The position numbers and the translations under genes are program-made. The notes beneath the pieces are model-generated. The model saw only the letters and a program-made list of their open reading frames with translations, made no database searches and was not told the origin of the DNA. A DNA stretch of 64,000 bases. Origin: Druceiella hillmani. Lineage: Eukaryota > Arthropoda > Insecta > Lepidoptera > Hepialidae. How positions within the stretch are numbered: position 1 is the stretch's first letter; every line of letters starts with the position of its first letter. Location of the stretch: positions 2,890,501-2,954,500 of the forward strand of contig JAYKKI010000132.1 of NCBI GenBank assembly GCA_039881145.1, read 5' to 3'. Below are positions 46,029 to 59,868 of the stretch, piece by piece.

Positions 46029-49000
46029 AATATTTTAATTGTCTGTTGTGATATATATCTATTATACAGAAAATGAAACAATTGGTACATGACATGAGAA
46101 ACTAAAATGTTCTAGTAAATTTTAGATGATGGGTATTATTTTAATTTAATTCGACTTTTAATTTGGTTTGACACAAAATATTTCACGCTAATTTCGATTA
46201 GTTAATAGGTTAATAGGTAAACCATTCTTAGTATTTATCTGCCGGGTTTTTTTTTCCAAAAATTTTTTTATTTTTCGGAACTCTCAAAACATTTCTGTGC
46301 TGATTGCTTAATATAACGTGAACATTGTTTTTCGGGATATTTGTGTCTGCGATTTAATTTACACAATAAAATCATTTGAAAACGTCAATTTATACTTTAC
46401 GAGTATCTCGTTAGTTTTCAGAAATAAATTATCAGAACTGAACACTGTAACCCTTATTGTAGCCGGGAGCGATGACAGTAAATTTATGTCAGTTTCACAA
46501 ATGTTTTCCCCAGTTATGTGCATTGTTGTTGTGTTTTAGAAATACATAATAAATGATCTGAGAATTTCGTTTTGAGGTAGAGCTAGGTAAGGCGGTGTAT
46601 ATAACTTAAGCAAACGTCTATATTTTACTTGAATAATGGGTATGACGACAAATAAGTTGAAGGTTTTGAGGGACTCAGATTTATTAAAAAAAATACCCCT
46701 AGTCCATTAAAAGTCCCTTGGGAGATAATGGTAATCAATATTCACTCAGTAATTTATAGTCAACGTTAAATAATGCTGCGTTAATAAAACATTTACAAAC
46801 CAACCATTATTTGTAGAAATTTTTTTTTGACATTTAGCCAAATATTTTAATCTATCTTATATTATGAATATTAAACTGCCACAAAAACTAGTGAAATATT
46901 ATTTGCACTAAATAAATCAAATGAGATAAAAAACCGTGAGGACTTTAGGAAAGTTTCAATAAAAATGAGAAAATAATTTGTCTTTGAGAACCCCAAGCTA
47001 TGAATAAATTCCAAACATGCAAATAGATTTTTGTAATTGTTATGAAATTATTAGGGTCAAAGGCTGATTTATGAATAAATAACGTTTTCAGGTTTTTTAC
47101 TATTAAACAATTTTGTGATTATTCACAAATTTATTAGGAAATATCTAAATCTTTTCTAAAACTAAATTATATTTTTGTGAAGGTATAAGAAAAAATGCAC
47201 TTTATATATTTACAATAATTTTTAAGTTCAAAAATATATGCATGATCTGATGGCATAGACATGCAAACATCGAGTGCAGTTGTTATCTTATATGTTTTGG
47301 TTCTATTTATCTTAATAAATCTTAAATCTCAGTTCGCCATACCCTAAAGGCTCAAAACACAATATTTTCGTCATTAATAACAGTATTTAAAAAAGGTTTT
47401 ATGTAATTCATGTAAGAAAATATTAAAAATACCAAACTATATTCAAAATTGTATGTGACCTCTGTATAATTTGGTGGTAAATACCATTTTTGTGATTAAT
47501 TAAAGAAGTAAAAACGGGGGATTAGCATAATAACGGTTTAGCCGTATTCATCAAGCAGAGCAACAAAATAATGTAATCGTAACTCCTTTTTAGTGTATCA
47601 CTATTTGTGCCCAAGTGGTTATTAATTTGTCTGCCTACTTTAGCGTTTACGGTTAAATTAAATTTGTTTCATGGTTTATTTGCAGATTTCAGATTTTTGA
47701 GAATTAGTGAGTCTTTTTATTTTGTATTTTTAATTTAGGCCAATAAACAGACAACTAATTGACTCCTTTCTGATTTGCAGATTTAAAGAGGTATGTTATC
47801 CCAAAACAAGTGTGAATTCTGTAACTATACCTTGAATGTGAAAAAATATTTAGAAATAAAGGACAAATTCTTTGGAAAATGGAAAAGCCTTGTGGACCAA
47901 TAGCTTTGTTTTCACGTCCTTTAGCGTCCGTTTCCGGGCGTAGTCGTCGTTTTGGAAAAAAAATTATTTATTAAAACGAATATATTTACGACTTTTTTAC
48001 TTCTTATCGTTTTCTTAAATGCACAAAAGATTGATAATTATTCACTTACTACATTTTTGTTTCAGTTTTAGATCGAAACTTGGCGCTTTTCGACATAAAA
48101 ATGTTGACAAGGCGTCTTCTTCGAAATCTTTTCTCTGTTTTTCTTTCGTAAACATTTTGCATTTTATATTAGGACATAGTTACGTATATGTTTTCATGAA
48201 CTTGTTACTTATTCGTGGAAATCGTTCACCTAATAGTGTCAGATTTATCCGGATGGTGGCGACAACGACTCTTTAATATTGAGTAGATTTGTTGTGTTTA
48301 GGCTGGATTCATTTGTCTTCATAAGTTCCTTAGTTACAGAGTTTGATGGTAAAACTGAATGATGGTGACAGTACTTTGCGATGATAAGGAATTATTTTAT
48401 CCAGTAGACAATGATTAGACTTTTCTTGACGAGTCTTTTGATAATAAATTATTATACAAGTATATTTATATTCAAAAGAGATATTTTAGTGCAAAAGTTC
48501 TAACTAAATACTTTTAATTATATCAATTACGGATCGTTAACGGCAGTCATATTTTAAAAATTTGTTCATTTTTAGAAACTATCGTTTACCGCAAAAGTTC
48601 TGACCCACATTTTTATTTTATTGCTTTACATTTTTAAATACATTTATTATTGTATGATTATTTCAAAGTGAGAACTTTATTCAATAGTTTTTTTATATCT
48701 GATATATTCGTAGTACTTGGTTTGATGAAGTATGTAGAAGTAACGGGAAAGACTAGAGTTTAGAAGAGGTAAAGTTTTTCACACCATATTTAGAATAATT
48801 TCTAGGTTCTTACGTCTTGGTATATGCGTAGAGTTAATATGGGTGTTTGTCTTCAGTGCGTTTCTATTTCTATTGACAAGAAAATTATTAGTACTTGAAA
48901 TTGACAAATATTTAAGTTAGATTTTGATCGATAGTAGACTCAAAAGGACTGATTGAGCTTTTGACAGTACCGGGAGTAAAAAAGGAAGGAAAATTTTTAA

Positions 49001-49176
49001 AATGATTCTTAGATAACAAACGAGGATAACGCAGAATTTATTTCTCTCGTGATAGGCTTCGCTTCTAGGAAAAAATTTACTATGTCTTCAATTTATATAT
49101 TCGTGCTTATTTACGACTATAAGAATTTGACGTTTGATAAAAGGTAAATTGTTCTTTGTGGTGTGATCCATATCAA
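46029..49176. other. AT-rich non-coding stretch
   Basis: Small frames (46318-46539 and 48019-48276 on +) have no features. A short CpG-containing patch at 47922-47955 has no frame. Confidence 0.5.
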
Positions 49177-49292
49177 ACTATCTCCACGTTACCCTTTCCC
49201 CTTTCTTCCTAACTATCTCCCCCTCTGTCCTTCTATCTCTTATATTCTTTAATTTTCCATTTCTCCTCAACTATCCCGTCTCTCTCGACCCT
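49177..49292. repeat. Polypyrimidine tract (plus strand)
   Basis: About 115 bp are strongly C/T-biased on the plus strand (stretches such as CCCTTTCCCCTTTCTTCCT and CTCCCCCTCTGTCCTTCT) with few purines. It is not a simple repeat. It could form triplex-prone DNA, or be a splicing or promoter element, but no exon follows. Confidence 0.8.
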
Positions 49293-51278
49293 ATGAACTT
49301 AATACAAATTCAAATTACGTCGATCATAATCCTGACCAGTCAAACATATATGATGAAGTAACATTTATTTAAAAATGTTTAAGAACGAAAGTAGGTGTAT
49401 TATTAAGTAATCTGTCTAATTAAGAACTTGGGTAACTACAATTGTAAATAGTTAGCTGCCTTATGAATTAAAATTGAGCCGAAAAAAAAATACATTTTTT
49501 AATTAAAATTTGTGCTTTTTAAAAACTGTTCGGAAGGGTAAGTTTCATAAATTACTCATTTATTTAGTAATAGCATAGTCTTTTGTTAAGTTTTTATTCG
49601 AATTTATGATACTGAGATCAAGTAAGATAGCTGAAATTTGAATATTGAAGAGCTAAATTGAATACTTCTATTAACTGCTGTTAACTTTAACATTGTGTTA
49701 CAGGTAACGGAGGTAGAAAAAAATATAAATAAAGTGAAAACTAAAACGATTCTACATAAATGAGTTTCCACGAGTTCCATTGCCGTTAAAAAGATAAAAC
49801 TACTTGCATACGTAGACTCAACATCTCATTCTCACAGCACTTCATTATCTCACAATTCACAAAGTTAAAAACATTCGGCTTCGGAATGTTTCATTCGTAA
49901 ACAGTATTATGTAAATACTAAATCTACTGCAAGTGTACCCCGGTGAAGTAATTGTAAAGGAAAAGACATAACTAGCCACCGCGCTTATTAATAAAACAAA
50001 CTAAACAATCTCACTGAAACTTCGGACAATAATATAAGCTTTGCCACATTGTAGCGTTTCAGTCTCCCCGCAGTACTGTCATATGAAAATATTTAGTGCC
50101 AAACGGGACAAACACGAGACGAATTTACTGACTGTTAAAGCTAGCGGAAAGAGGGATAACAAAACAAATTTGAACGTGTCCTCGAGGGTAATGCAATAAT
50201 TCCAGGAAATACTCGTAAAATATGGAGAGAGATATTAGACTCGCTTCAATAAATCTCTTAATAAACTAAAGTGACTTTATTACTAGTGACTTTATTTGAA
50301 AACTTTCAAATATTTCCATATCGCCGAATGTTAAAAGTTTCAAGGTTGCTAGAAGAAATTTATATATTCTATGTAAAAAATTATAAATTTTGGTTTTCAA
50401 ATACATATTTCAGAAACACGTTTTGATAAATTGATTAATTTTAAGAATGAAGTTGGTATATAAACGTAGTTTGTATAAAGACGCAATTATTTTAGAAGAA
50501 AATAGTTTTATTACCACAAATTCAAAAAGAAAAAAATATATTCAGGAATAATTGAAATAAAATGGTATACAAATTAACCTCAACATGTAAAATGTAAATT
50601 TTCTAAGTAAGGATTTATTTGAGTCAGAAGCTGTGAAGAAAATCATCTAGAATATCGAAAGTAATAAAGGACACTATAAGAATAAATTTGAAATAAAATA
50701 TGTTTACAATCAAAAAGTTCCATTCACAAATATCATACGATCTTCTCTGGTAAATCCTATATTTGCATTCCTTCATATAGTATACTATAAAATCGTGCTG
50801 GTTCTATGTCGATTTTAGTTATTAAAATTATAATTTGTTTCATGCTTCCACTAGACATAGATGAAGCATGAAAAAGAATCACAATTTTATGGAATATTGT
50901 CTAGATTTTATATCTAGTATGAGCAGAGATCACAGTACTAGTGTTACTTGTGCGTTTAGGCACACAAATGTATAAATATTTAAAGTTATTCAGTATTTTT
51001 AAAAACTATTTTTTCCCTATTTTCTACAAGCATAAAAATATTGTAAATATCCCAAAAACTATAAAATTTATCCTAATCATAGTTTTACTATAAATTATGA
51101 GTCGTCATGTAATGTGAATTCTTTTTTATAATTATGACTGACAATATCTGAAAGAGAAGAGAGTGAATATTTTCGAGAAATATCTGAAATAAATTTACAT
51201 AAAATTGTGACCAAAATAGTTTTTTGTATTTATGACATACTCTTTTATTGTATATCTCAGGCGATAGATAAAATACAT
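49293..51278. other. AT-rich non-coding stretch
   Basis: Contains an 11-bp perfect inverted repeat (TTTCATGCTTC at 50838-50848 and its complement at 50863-50873, 14-nt spacer) and a direct AGTGACTTTATT repeat at about 50271-50298. Nothing coding was seen. Confidence 0.5.
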
Positions 51279-51336
51279 ACAAAAAATTAGTATTTTATTT
51301 CCCACTTTGTGGCAAATAAAATACTAATTTTTTTGT
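51279..51336. repeat. Long hairpin, 20-bp perfect stem plus 4-bp inner stem
   Basis: Arm 51281-51300 is exactly complementary to 51314-51333. After a C/C mismatch the stem resumes as CCAC (51302-51305) and GTGG (51309-51312), closing on loop TTT. A one-base bulge lets two more outer pairs form. The shape resembles a microRNA precursor more than a transposon end, but the arms are AT-rich. Confidence 0.92.
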
Positions 51337-51616
51337 GTTTAAATGTATTAATATACTTTATGATTATGCCAAATGTCAAGTTTAGGAGTCAAACTTTACC
51401 GAATTTTTCTTGATAATTCTAGAAAAATGTGCATAAATTTATACCACAAAATTCTAACCTAAATGGTTTTTAAACCCTTATAAATATAAGTTCATATTCA
51501 TTTATAGTTTCACAAATGGATCCAACTGCTATCATCAAACTTTGATTATTATCAGTATTAATGGTTATTTACTCGTAGTGTGAAACAGTATTCTTGAGTG
51601 ATTTATATAGTAAATT
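51337..51616. other. AT-rich non-coding stretch
   Basis: Nothing identifiable was seen. Confidence 0.4.
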
Positions 51617-51960
51617 TGAATACCACGAGGATATAATTTTGAGTAACCGACTTTAAATATGGTGCGTTCTGATTAAGAATTGGTGTTCTTTGTTATGATC
51701 ACAGACAATTTTAACGGAGAGATTCCTTCTTTAAAAGAAAATTGCCACAATAGGAAAACATAAAAGTGATTTCTTAAGTTAGAGTACAAAACTTATGCCA
51801 TTAATATAGGCCATTATGAAGAGAAATTACGAAGAAAAAGTCAAATCTTGTTGAAGGAGAGATTTTAGAAAGGATTATTTGAAATAAAATGTATACTAAC
51901 GGCAGCGGTATTATCCTAGAAATGGATCTTCATTCATCCTAGTAATGGATCTTATTTACC
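51617..51960. repeat. Paralogous non-coding block, member 2 (partner 15968-16100), ending in a small tandem duplication
   Basis: Carries AATACCACGAGGATA through TTTAAATATGGTGCGTTCTG, and the second anchor ACGGCAGCGGTATT (51897-51910). Immediately after, ATCCTAG(A/T)AATGGATCTT is present twice (about 51911-51955), a local duplication not seen in the partner. Confidence 0.58.
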
Positions 51961-54900
51961 GGGGTTTGGTAAACAATGTTTTAGGAACCACATTATTAAG
52001 TAAAAGATAACAATGGTTAAAGTTTAAAAACGTAAATAACTTAAAACGTCAGAACGGCAGAACGGTAGGATAAATTTTCTGTGGGAATAAATTCATATGG
52101 TGCAAGTTTAATATTTGACTCAAGATATTATAAAAGATACAAAAATAATTATTTTAGTAGAAGGCATTTTTATACACAATTTTAACATTGTATATATTTA
52201 ATAACTTTATTAAAAATTTGAATTTACTTCATAAGTTAAAATTATAGTATAATGTAATAAAACAATAAAGATAAAACTTAAATCTAACTTTTTAAACTGT
52301 TCTGTAATTTAAATCTCCGTTTCAGGGATTGTGGATCACTGTCTGGTTGTTCCTTCGTTTTATAAATTCAAATTAGAACTTTTACTTAATTTTAAGTATA
52401 TCGAATCTAAATTTAATTTCATACTTTATTTTTTATTATCCTATGAGACTTTGGCGGTTATAAATTGATATCGATTGTCTATAAAGCAAATGAATACCGT
52501 TATTTAAAATTTAACGAAGCAGGATATTGTTTATCAAAATTGTGAATACTCGATTTCACATCAACCAATATTCTTAATGCGGTCATGTCATAAGTAAAAT
52601 ACATCGTGTACATCATTAAAGCAGCTATCCAAATGTTACTTTTCTAACTTCCTTCGAACTCTCGTCCACATATTAACTTTTATACCATCCTCAAAATACT
52701 ATTGAAATCAGCGTGAATCCTTCTTAATTTACTGATATGCAATCATGTTACAAAGTTATCTCAAAAAATGTATACTTTATGTGGAACAATGCAAGACAGA
52801 AGAATGAGAGTCTCTTGCGTCTAGTGAAAAATAATGCAATTAAATAGGATTTGGGAGTGGCATTGTGTAATACAGAATTTATGTAACACTGAAAACGTCT
52901 TACTGAATTCTTATCCTAATTTACAATCATGAGTTGAGTACTAGAACCTTACTTTAACGACACAAATATTTCTTTATATATATATTTTTTTAAATTGCCG
53001 TATTTTAAAATTTTATACCGTTTTAGGTCCAACTATCCGATATTTTGTTTTTGCCTTCTAATTTATTTCATTTTTGTCTGCTCCTTATTATTAACTTAGG
53101 ACATAACTGTTTGAAAACATTTTTTTCACAGCATTAACTTCTTTTCTGTAAGCTCCATGTAATTTTAAAGTAATATTTTTTCTTGATTTGGTATTATATC
53201 CTCCTGTCTCCTGTGTATTATTACAAATTAGAAGTCACCATATTAAAGTAAAGTTTGACATATATTCACAAATTTGGTTAGCAGCATTCACGCATCCATG
53301 TGTCCGTGCACATATGTGACTGAGTGTTTCTCTGCTGAGTTTATCTTGGGGTGGGTGGATCAAAGAAAGGTGGAGGTATAAGCATGAAATCAACTTAACC
53401 AAATCCACTGTTATATCCTTGCAGCTCCGGAGAATGGTCCCTTTGGTGAATAGCGTTATGTAAAAAGATTAAAAAAATAAGTAAATCATATTATACATGC
53501 AATACAGGAATTTCTTTAGACCGTTCATCTCTTCAAATTATTTAATAATTATGTTCCTTGTGCACAATTATTAGAAAACCTCTAATCATACCCCTAAATA
53601 TGTAATACGTGAGGCACGCAATCATCGATTACATAACCAGTTTCTTATAAAACATTTTACACATGAATGCTAAACCAATTATCAATTTCTTGAAAAGACT
53701 CCAAAGAATTTAAGCTGAAAAAAACAACGAAATGGCATATTCAATATATCACCCCAGCTAAATATTAGTTATGTTGTCAAGGGACTGTTCTGTGGTAAAT
53801 GAAATAAATTTTATGTAATTTTATACGGACACGTGGTCAGTTATACGGCAAAATTATCAATTCAAATCGCATCCGCTTCATTAATTTCCAGGAGATGGAA
53901 TGCCCTTACGACTTCGTTACATATTCCATTTAAGAATAGGCAATGTGGATATCAAAGAAAAGTATGTAAAAATTTAATAAACATTGCCCAGTAGCAATTT
54001 TTCCTGCTAACAATTGATTTTATTTTACATTGAATCCACAATTTTGTCAAACGTAACTTTAAATCTTTCATCTCAAACGTCGAATTGCGTACCAAAGGGC
54101 ACAGGAGCAGTTCCAATAATCACTTCTTTTTTTACCGAAACAATTTCAACTTAAATTTAATTTAATTTAAATTGTTGAACGTTATTCGTTACACATGTTT
54201 TTTGTGCATTTGAAAGCTATTAAATTATTACAGCCCATTATTTTGTAAGTTAATTTTTTTTTTCAAAAAATAGTCAGGTTAGTTGCTGAGAAGTGACGAA
54301 GTAAATAATTCTACAGGAAATTATTCAGAAAAAGCTATTTATGAATATTTTAGTTATCTCTATAACTATATTGAAAATAATGTTACCTGTGTTATCCGCT
54401 TCAAAGGGAGTCGAAACTTTTGGGAGAAAACTGGTAAATATCTAATTTTGGAACGTAAGAGTAGAACCTTTATGATTTTACAATGTTCGATGCGTAATCT
54501 TAAAAAGTAAAAACTTTGTATGAGATCATCAGTGTCAATAACAACTATTACTAAACAATAGCGTGACCATTTACATTAATTTGAATAAAATTGATTATTT
54601 CATCCGCGTAATTTAAATAAAGCAAAATATACTTACAATTAATTTAAATTTCATACCACGATACCAATAAATATATAAGTAGGAGCGACTAAATGAGGGG
54701 CGGCACTTCCAAGTTGACCAACCGCCTACATAATTAATAATAAAATATGTCGATTGGTCGACTACAAGTGAAAACTTTTCGAAAATATTTGACTAATTTG
54801 CAAAAAATCTTAGTATATAGATACAATTACTATATTAAATAATTGAAATATTTTCCAAAAAACTCACCACAAGTCAGGGAACGCTTGATTTGATTCTCTG

Positions 54901-55049
54901 TTGAACTATTTGTATTCGCAAAATTTATTTTCATTAAATTGGTATAAATTTAAATTCGTATAGCTACCCGATAATTTTCTGATTCGACTCTGCTTACTTC
55001 TCGTTTTGCATTGCTTTGAACTTTTGTATTTACGACTAATGTTAAATAT
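51961..55049. other. AT-rich non-coding stretch
   Basis: A GC-richer patch at 53280-53460 includes an acceptor-like CCTTGCAG at about 53425, but the frames after it close within 15 codons. An AT-only palindromic stretch lies at about 54150-54178. Nothing else was seen. Confidence 0.45.
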
Positions 55050-55094
55050 CTGGAAGATGTGTAGTTGTCATGTGCAATACATTAATCATAAATT

Positions 55095-55204
55095 TCATTC
55101 TGTAATCAAATGATCTAAGCGATGTGCCCATCTGGACGCTTCGTCTAAAGTATGTATCACATCTGATGTTGCGATTTGGCCACCTTGACGTTCCATTTAT
55201 AGAT
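55095..55204 (-). other. Possible exon on the minus strand (unknown product)
   Basis: A strong acceptor-like TTGTCTTCTTTCTAG ends at 55205 (minus strand). Just inside, an ATG at 55196-55194 opens a 33-codon frame to a TGA at 55097-55095, with segments QGGQIATSDVIHTLDEA and SRWAHRLDHLITE of ordinary protein composition. A second minus-strand frame through the same bases stays open for 62 codons (55042-55230). I recognise neither. The small size and lack of a partner exon keep confidence low. Confidence 0.22.
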
Positions 55205-55230
55205 CTAGAAAGAAGACAATTAGACGTCAC

Positions 55231-56779
55231 GTAATCTAAAAAAATAGGTGTTTTTAAGCTTATTCACCTGGAAAAATTAAATTTATATGCGATTATTTAG
55301 TTTTATTTCTTTATATTGACATAATTTATATAAATATATATTAGTTTCATTAGAGTTACTCTAACTTTCCTTTAAAAGAACATTCATATATTTTACTTTA
55401 AGAATCATATGATGAATTAATTACCAATTTTTATTATATTATAGAGAACCAAATAATGGAAAATAAAATCACCAATCAATTTTTTTCAAATTGTCGATAA
55501 TGTGTTAACATTACACATACAATTGCTTAATACAGACATTTTAAATTATATTTAAACATGATTAAAATTAGGGAAAACATTTTCATAATTTCTTTAAATA
55601 TATTTTTGAAGTCAGCACCATTTATACTTAAGATTTCGTTTCTTTACATAAATAAATATCTGTAAGCGCCTTTCCACTTCATATTCGTTAACTTTAGACA
55701 TAATTAGCTCAGACGATAATGGTCTTCGAAATTAAGTCGTCAGAAAGGAACACCGGTATGCATATTGTTACCAGAAACATTATATGTGCATTGATTTTTA
55801 AGATAAGAAAGAAAAAATTCACGCAATTTACATTCATTAGTGAGTTTCGTAATTTATTAGTAAAGTCAATGTTTTTATTGTCATCATACTTAATAACAGA
55901 AATCATAAAAAAAATATATTAAATTCTGACAACTCATTTTAGTGATAGTATTAACTAACAGGAGTGCTTAATACTTCTGCAGACGCCCATAATTTACATA
56001 AAAAGGGTTGAATTAACCATAAAATTTATGTTTTGAGGAATTTTTTTAAACGTTGTATATATAAAAAGTACAACTGTTAGCTATAATTTGAAAGAATAAA
56101 GTATGAAATATCTAAACTCGCTCAGCAATATATAATTTGTAATAAATAATACTATATTTTCATAAGTAATTGGATGAATGAATTTAGACAACCAAATTTA
56201 TTTGGACAACTAAATAAATATCTCAATTAATTTAATATCATTATTACTAAAGGAAAACATCGAAAAACTAACGAATTAGCATTTAAAGTAAAGAACTAAA
56301 ACGAGGACCTAATTATAAAGGAACTGAGAGTAGAGAGGTTTCAATCAATATGAAAAAAAATATCTAAGAAGAAAAAGTTCTTTTGAGTACTTTAGTTTCT
56401 GACTGACCTCTAAACATGTCATTTCCTTCACAAAAAACTGAATTTTGTTTAATTAGTATCACGAGTCTCCTACTTGATTTTAGTAATTATGAGGCTATTA
56501 TTATGGATTAAGATTTCCTAAATTTTTTTTGAAAACCTGAAACGTCTCACCCAACATTTAGTCTTTATCTTTGACTAAATCAAATTGCTCGCAATTTTTT
56601 CTGAGAAAAGTGCATTATAAGTATTTTTTTACGTGATGTAAATGTATTATATTACATCTTCGAGAGGAATATAAGCGTAAGTGTTCCTAAAACTATGAAA
56701 ACCTTCACTATAGTTTTCCGATAATTTTCTTTTTTTTATGATTTAGATTACGTTGTCTTTAAAATGGTGTATTGTATTG
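55231..56779. other. AT-rich non-coding stretch
   Basis: Overlapping small frames at 55709-55922 have random composition. The segment at 56255-56345 has faint resemblance to the 19.3/44.0 kb paralogous anchor (GGAAAACATCG...AATTAGCATTT), too weak to call. Confidence 0.45.
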
Positions 56780-56925
56780 ATCACGAGGCATGTGGCCTTT
56801 GTGTAGCTCACGGGCCCGGTTTTGATTCCCGACCGCTCGTCGGGCGGAGCTTGACTGGTGTTCTGGGGGGCTGTAAGAGATTGCTCGCGTAGTAATAAGC
56901 CGAATAAAGATCGAAATTCCCTTTT
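56780..56925 (+). mobile_element. tRNA-derived SINE, copy 2
   Basis: Same family and orientation as the copy at 4070-4215. Shared blocks in order: GGCATG, CCCGG with a worn T-arm-like hairpin (CCCGG-TTTTGATT-CCCGA at about 56815-56832), CCGCTCGTCG, GACTGGTGTTCTGG (ACTGGTATTTTAATTGG in copy 1), GGCTGTAAGAGATTGCTC (GGCTGTACAAGATTACTC in copy 1). The B box is mutated here (GGTTTTGATTCC), so it probably cannot promote transcription. An AATAAA follows at about 56903. Divergence between copies shows that both are old. Confidence 0.75.
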
Positions 56926-57442
56926 TGAATTGATAGTCGATATAAAGTGAAAAAGGGATTTAAAAGGGTACAAACATTTTTATTATTTTATATCCCCCCT
57001 ATGAAATATCCATATGTGGTTTTTTCAAGTTTTGTCTATATAATTAAATATTTGTAAGTTAGCACGTTTTAGCATTATGTCTTGTTTCAAGTTTCCATGT
57101 GAAACGGTTATTGTGGAAACGAATCTGAGGGATGGGCTGGCGCGTGTGGACGCATAAGTAATTTTATTAAATTCGTGGTTTTTCGCATTTGAGGTATAAG
57201 ACCCTAAAAATCAAAGAAATACCATCATGTTCAATACAAACTATGATAAATTATCAATCATTTTTAATACAGAGCAACGTGTGAAAACGTGAAATGAATC
57301 GAAAACAAATTAATTAAATGCAAGAAAGCTGGTCACTTCATTTTAGACTTAAATCCAAAAACAAATGTAATATTTAATTAGTTTAAAAAATCTTGAGTCT
57401 GGAGTGAAAAATCGTGAATCAATAGTTTAATTTGTTAAGTAT
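56926..57442. other. AT-rich non-coding stretch
   Basis: A 76-codon minus frame (56743-56973) is a by-product of the SINE. Nothing else was seen. Confidence 0.45.
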
Positions 57443-59695
57443 TTCCAGGAATAGTTTACAAAACACTTTGATTTACATCGATCAATTTTACTGAATGCAA
57501 TTCCTTATGTAGCAATTAGACCACGTTTATGGCTTTTCTTATGTACACGGCCCAACGATTCGAAGTTCACCAGAAATATCAATGAATAACAACCTTCCAA
57601 TAACCAATTTCCTGCTCATAATTTTATCCATAAAACCTTAGACTGCTGTGTGAATGTTAGACTGTGGTCAGTAAACTACTCGGTCAATAATTAATGTGCT
57701 AAACGCATAATGCCTTCGCTTGTATACATTATTTGGGCACTTATCCTCATATGTGACCATCGCTGACATTTATATTTTCTCGAATAAACCATTCAGTGAG
57801 ATGCTTCGATAGGAAATGTGCTTAATATAAATAATAAACGATAAATAAAATTAATCTTGACTTATGGCACGTTTCATTACAAAAATAATTGTTGGCATAT
57901 TTCTTTAATCAACGTCTTACAGCCGTTTGATGGACAAAGGTCTGTGTAAGCATGTTTATTGGTTCATATTTGTTTTATTATTGCGTTTTATTGAATGCAA
58001 TATGCTTTTAACGTTACAACCTCATCTATTAATGCGGAAATCTACTACTTTTGTCATGTACTCTCTATATTGACATACATACCTCTAATTAAATGGTTTG
58101 CGTATGCAAATGATATTAAGGTAGAATTTTTTTATTTTTGAAAAAATTAGGGATTTTCGTTCATTAAACCTTTTAACAAATATAAATAATTACGTATTCT
58201 GCTATTTCTTGAAATGTTTAATAAAAAAATAACAAGTATTTTAGCAATCAATTTAATTAAAATCCCTTTCCATATTTTACACACTAAATTATCAGTTTAA
58301 CTATTGAAAATATATATATTAATTAACCCATACTTATTTTTATGTAAAGTACACAATTTTTACATATAAAAATACACAATTTTATGAGCGTTGGAATAAT
58401 TGTTAGATATTTAAAGAAGGTTCATTTAAGATTAGTGCCAACTTAAGGTCGTTAGTATTTATCTTTCATATTCGTTTGTCCGTGTACGTACTGCTTTAAT
58501 TAATATCGAGAAATTATTTTTATTTATTTTTACATCTAATTGTCGAACATATTTATCCTTTAGAATCTTCTTTGTCAGTATTACAGAATTGTCATTTCAG
58601 ATTAGAATTGATCTTTCAATTTACGTCGTCCTATTAATAAAATTAATTTTCTTCGTTAAAGAAAAGTACAAATTTTGAAATAATTTTCATTTAATTAATT
58701 TTGCGAATTTTATGTTTCCACAAAAATATTAATTTTATACATGGGTATTTACATGTTAATACTTGTTTTATAATATAATAAAACAAATTTGGACTGATAT
58801 TACTACAAATACGTTTGTTTTTCAAATTTTTATCGATTTATGTCTCTGTTCGGATTCACATCACATCACAAAGATTAAAATCACAAATATTTAAAAATAA
58901 TTTACTGAAAATTGTAATAATAGAGAATTAATTTGTATTGCTAAAATATATGGTACAAAAACTACCTTATATTTTCACGGAGCAAAACTGCAGTAGAAGA
59001 AATTGGAGATTAGTTGGAGGCAAATTTAACTTTAATTTAATAACTGAATATTAACGGTATTCTCAACTATGTCTCTATTTTTCTGTATTAATACCTCTAA
59101 ATATCGAATTATTTAACTACTGCATCAACTTCGTAAAAATAATTGTTTTATTGTCATTAAATTCCCACGAAACCAATCGCAAGTAAAACTGGCTTTAGAT
59201 ATATATCGGAAATGATTTGTCCACAAACAAAATAATTTTTTTTTAATATAAATCTAAAACAGTCAAAAAAGTTTTATGTTGTTACTAAAAAATATTTTAC
59301 GATCATATTAAATATGTTCAATATTATAAATACGTAGACTTTTTTAGAATCTTATTTCATTGTAGAATTTTATTTCACATGACGGAAATTGGTATAAAAT
59401 TAATATATTTTGTCTATTTGATGGACATTTTCCAAAAATTTACTTCCCAATTGTTATTTCGATTTGCAAAAAAAAAATACAATAAGTAAATTAAAATAAA
59501 TTGCTACGTAACAAACTTCTATCAAAAGCGTGATTAGTTTCTCATATGAGATTTAAATTTATTTTTATTATATAAATAATATAGTGCTATCTTCTAGACA
59601 AAACTTGATAAGTGACTTAATTTACATATTAATTAATTTTAAAGGCGCCTAAAATTTACAAGTAAATTTCGTGCACCTGTTTCCAAGATACCGAT
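57443..59695. repeat. Paralogous non-coding block B (partner 27899-30345)
   Basis: Counterparts of the block A anchors: GCAATTAGACC (about 57513), TTCCTGCTCATAATTTTATC, CATAAAAC, AACTACTCGGTCAATAATT, CATGTACTCTC (58052-58062), then ACTTCTA (about 59517), TATATAAATAATATAGTG and GTTTCCA near 59680. Same orientation as block A. It has about 250 extra bp at 57750-58020 and lacks the GC-rich insert of block A. Confidence 0.7.
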
Positions 59696-59791
59696 TTTTA
59701 ATTTTCCCTAGGGTATAACTTCATCATTATGAATGAACATGGTCACTGGATACAAAATATAAATGTCATCTTGAAAGAATGTACCTCTTGA

Positions 59792-59801
59792 ATATATATA
59801 C

Positions 59802-59867
<66 letters not shown>

Positions 59868-59868
59868 C
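59792..59868. repeat. (TA)n microsatellite
   Basis: Nearly pure TA repeat with one CG and one TT interruption. Confidence 0.96.

Noticed and set aside
48019..48276. 85-codon plus-strand frame
   Set aside because: No family resemblance on either strand and composition typical of chance frames.
53415..53470. Exon after the CCTTGCAG acceptor-like sequence
   Set aside because: All frames after it close within about 15 codons and no donor follows.
56255..56345. Third copy of the 19.3/44.0 kb paralogous anchor
   Set aside because: Only scattered short matches, indistinguishable by eye from AT-rich chance similarity.
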